DNA from: Candidatus Altarchaeota archaeon
Lineage (GTDB): Archaea > Altiarchaeota > Altiarchaeia > JAFGQM01
Assembly: GCA_016935655.1 (NCBI GenBank)
Contig: JAFGQM010000056.1
Span: 1 to 5,678 of the forward strand
Length of the DNA: 5,678 nucleotides
Direction of reading: 5' to 3'
Of this stretch, positions 4,631 through 5,678 are shown one piece after another (position 1 is the stretch's first letter; every line of letters starts with the position of its first letter). Under the pieces are notes generated by a model. It was given only the letters and a program-made list of their open reading frames with translations. It had not been told where the DNA came from and did no database searches. A program made the position numbers and the translations under genes.

Positions 4631-4645
4631 AATGCTCCCGCCGTG
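4629..4645 (-). repeat. tRNA-tail-like repeat (site C) after hicA
   Basis: On the minus strand the sequence reads CACGG-CGGGAGC-A followed by TTTTA, aligning with the acceptor and T-stem 3' strands of copies A and B. Beyond it the T-loop is not recognisable, so this is the most worn of the three. Its first 12 bases are identical to 2020-2031. The repeat overlaps the last bases of the hicA stop codon. Confidence 0.5.
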
Positions 4646-4708
4646 CATACATTGCCGGGTTTAAATCCCCCACATGATGCGACCTATAAGTTAATCGGTG
4701 GCCCCGGA

Positions 4709-4722
4709 GGTTATATTTTTCT
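4709..4722 (+). terminator. T-rich candidate terminator downstream of hicA
   Basis: GGTTATATTTTTCTT near 4709-4722 is a short T-rich stretch downstream of the TA operon, the kind of signal that ends archaeal transcripts. It could equally be background of the adjacent fic promoter. Confidence 0.25.
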
Positions 4723-4764
4723 TAACCCCACAGAAATAGCTATTTAAATAGATTGTGGGGTTAA
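4722..4764. promoter_or_regulatory. Operator-like inverted repeat framing the fic TATA box
   Basis: TTAACCCCACA (4722-4732) and TGTGGGGTTAA (4754-4764) form a perfect 11-bp inverted repeat with a 21-nt spacer. The arm centres are 32 bp apart, about three helical turns, so two protein subunits could bind the same DNA face. The spacer holds two further palindromes, AAATAGCTATTT (4734-4745) and TATTTAAATA (4741-4750). A protein bound here would cover the TATA box and the transcription start. Confidence 0.7.
4741..4750 (+). promoter_or_regulatory. TATA box of the fic gene
   Basis: TATTTAAATA is centred 27 nt upstream of ATG 4773, close to ideal for a leaderless archaeal start. It lies in the middle of the inverted repeat. 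Confidence 0.65.
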
Positions 4765-4772
4765 ATAAGAGC

Positions 4773-5678
4773 ATGGTTTACTTTTCAAAGAAGCGGATAA
4801 ACGGAAGGGAGTACCTGTATGCGATTAGTTCAGTCAGGCTCGGCGACGGTAGGGTAACCAAGCTAACAAAGCGCGTGGAAAAGACAATTGTCACCCCCGA
4901 GTTGCAGGCTTATTTTGACGAAAAGCAGAAGCAGCTGATGCAGAAGGAGTCGCTGGGCAGGTATAAAACAGATTTCGTCTTTACAAGACCGCAGATAGAG
5001 AAGGTCGAGGCCACACGGTCGGACTACAGGAGGATACTCCGGAGGCTCACGAGGGCGCAGAAGAAGGACCTTTTCGACAGGTTCACAGCCAACTTCACTT
5101 ACGAATCGAACGCCCTGGAAGGCAACTCCCTGACGCTGAAGGATGTAAATATGGTGCTGTTCGAGAACAAGGTCGTCGAGGGGGGCGACCTGAGAGAGGT
5201 CTACGAGACCAAAAACTCGCGCGAGGTCGTCGACCTGATACTTGCAAACAAGTTCAAGATGGGTGAGAAGGACATCATAAGGATGCATAGGATGCTCGTA
5301 AAGGACATGGGGATAGCGACCGGCTACAAAAAAATACCCAATTATCTGCTTGGGGGGAGAGTCAGGACGACGCCCCCTGAGCAAGTCGGGGAGGAGATGA
5401 AAGCGCTCCTGAACTGGTATGAGTCGGAAAAGGATATGTACCCGCTCAAAAAGGCGGCCCTCTTCCATGGGAAGTTCGAGCGGATACACCCATTCGACGA
5501 CGGCAACGGTAGGGTCGGCAGGTTCCTGCTGAACGTGATACTAGTGAATGCAGGCTACGCGCCGCTCATAATCCGTAAGAGCCAGAGGGTGGCGTACCTG
5601 AACGCACTGGAAGACTTCGATGGCGGTTACACTACAAACCTAGAAAGGTTCATCTTGGACAAGTACAAGAACACCTTC
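4773..5678 (+). CDS. Fic-domain protein (AMPylation-type, self-inhibited), 3' end beyond the window
   Basis: The frame from ATG 4773 stays open for 302 codons to the window end. The N-terminal ~75 residues (YFSKKRINGREYLYAISSVR...) resemble the leader of archaeal Fic proteins. Residues 112-117 (SNALEG) give the inhibitory motif (S/T)xxxE(G/N), with Glu116 expected to block ATP placement; its position ahead of the Fic core is that of class II Fic proteins. The catalytic motif HPFDDGNGRVGR (239-250) is complete, with catalytic His239, the acidic metal-site residue and the Arg that binds the nucleotide phosphates. Such enzymes transfer AMP to hydroxyl side chains of target proteins. A C-terminal winged-helix domain is frequent in this class but would lie beyond the window. 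The gene is G/C-richer than the TA island. Its promoter sits within an operator-like inverted repeat, so tight repression or autoregulation is likely. The target is unknown. Confidence 0.93.
   Translation, partial: MVYFSKKRINGREYLYAISSVRLGDGRVTKLTKRVEKTIVTPELQAYFDEKQKQLMQKESLGRYKTDFVFTRPQIEKVEATRSDYRRILRRLTRAQKKDLFDRFTANFTYESNALEGNSLTLKDVNMVLFENKVVEGGDLREVYETKNSREVVDLILANKFKMGEKDIIRMHRMLVKDMGIATGYKKIPNYLLGGRVRTTPPEQVGEEMKALLNWYESEKDMYPLKKAALFHGKFERIHPFDDGNGRVGRFLLNVILVNAGYAPLIIRKSQRVAYLNALEDFDGGYTTNLERFILDKYKNTF

Noticed and set aside
4651..4675. Second, plus-strand T-arm (GGGTTTAAATCCC) next to site C
   Set aside because: The loop resembles a T-loop but position 56 is T, not C, outer stem bases do not pair, and no acceptor stem follows at the right distance.
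4722..4764. Hairpin terminator of the hicBA operon
   Set aside because: The stem has a 21-nt loop, no T-run follows it, and it frames a near-ideal TATA box, so an operator role fits better.
4863..5489. Long minus-strand open frame (208 codons) opposite the Fic gene
   Set aside because: The + strand frame contains the complete Fic catalytic and inhibitory motifs; the opposite frame is a by-product of G/C-rich codon use and matches nothing known.

Overview
The window looks archaeal. Most start codons lack a Shine-Dalgarno sequence, and an A/T-rich TATA-like box sits about 24-30 nt upstream, as in leaderless archaeal transcripts. Arg codons are largely AGG/AGA and ATA is common. tRNA-like 3' ends in the window carry no encoded CCA and are followed by a T-run. 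I cannot fix the lineage; a DPANN-type, thaumarchaeal or thermoplasmatal archaeon would all fit.

Left part (1-1993): the C-terminal two thirds of a bacterial-type homospermidine synthase (+ strand, cut by the window edge) converges on two small membrane-protein genes on the - strand. These are a DUF6653-like protein and an isoprenylcysteine-carboxyl-methyltransferase-family protein. This part is comparatively G/C-rich and looks like ordinary chromosome.

Middle part (about 2020-4640): an accessory island, all genes on the + strand and visibly richer in A/T. It holds an ankyrin-repeat protein with a four-helix membrane tail, a small Cys-rich (possibly zinc-binding) protein of unknown function, a MazE/MazF toxin-antitoxin pair and a HicB/HicA toxin-antitoxin pair. 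The two TA operons each have their own promoter and overlapping genes.

Right part (4640-5678): a Fic-domain protein (AMP-transferase type, with its own inhibitory motif), cut by the window end. Its TATA box is framed by an 11-bp perfect inverted repeat that looks like an operator.

The most striking feature is a family of short minus-strand sequences resembling tRNA 3' ends, with shared core AAAATGC(C/T)CC. They lie before mazEF (3500-3546), between mazEF and hicBA (4149-4170) and after hicBA (4629-4645), with a shorter 12-nt match at the left edge of the island (2020-2031). The first copy is a 43-nt tRNA 3' half with a T-loop and a TTC anticodon loop. Each of the three clear copies begins within a few bases of the stop codon of the preceding gene. 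TA modules bounded by tRNA tails suggest repeated site-specific integration at a tRNA gene or a cassette-like array, and this is the main candidate for something undescribed.
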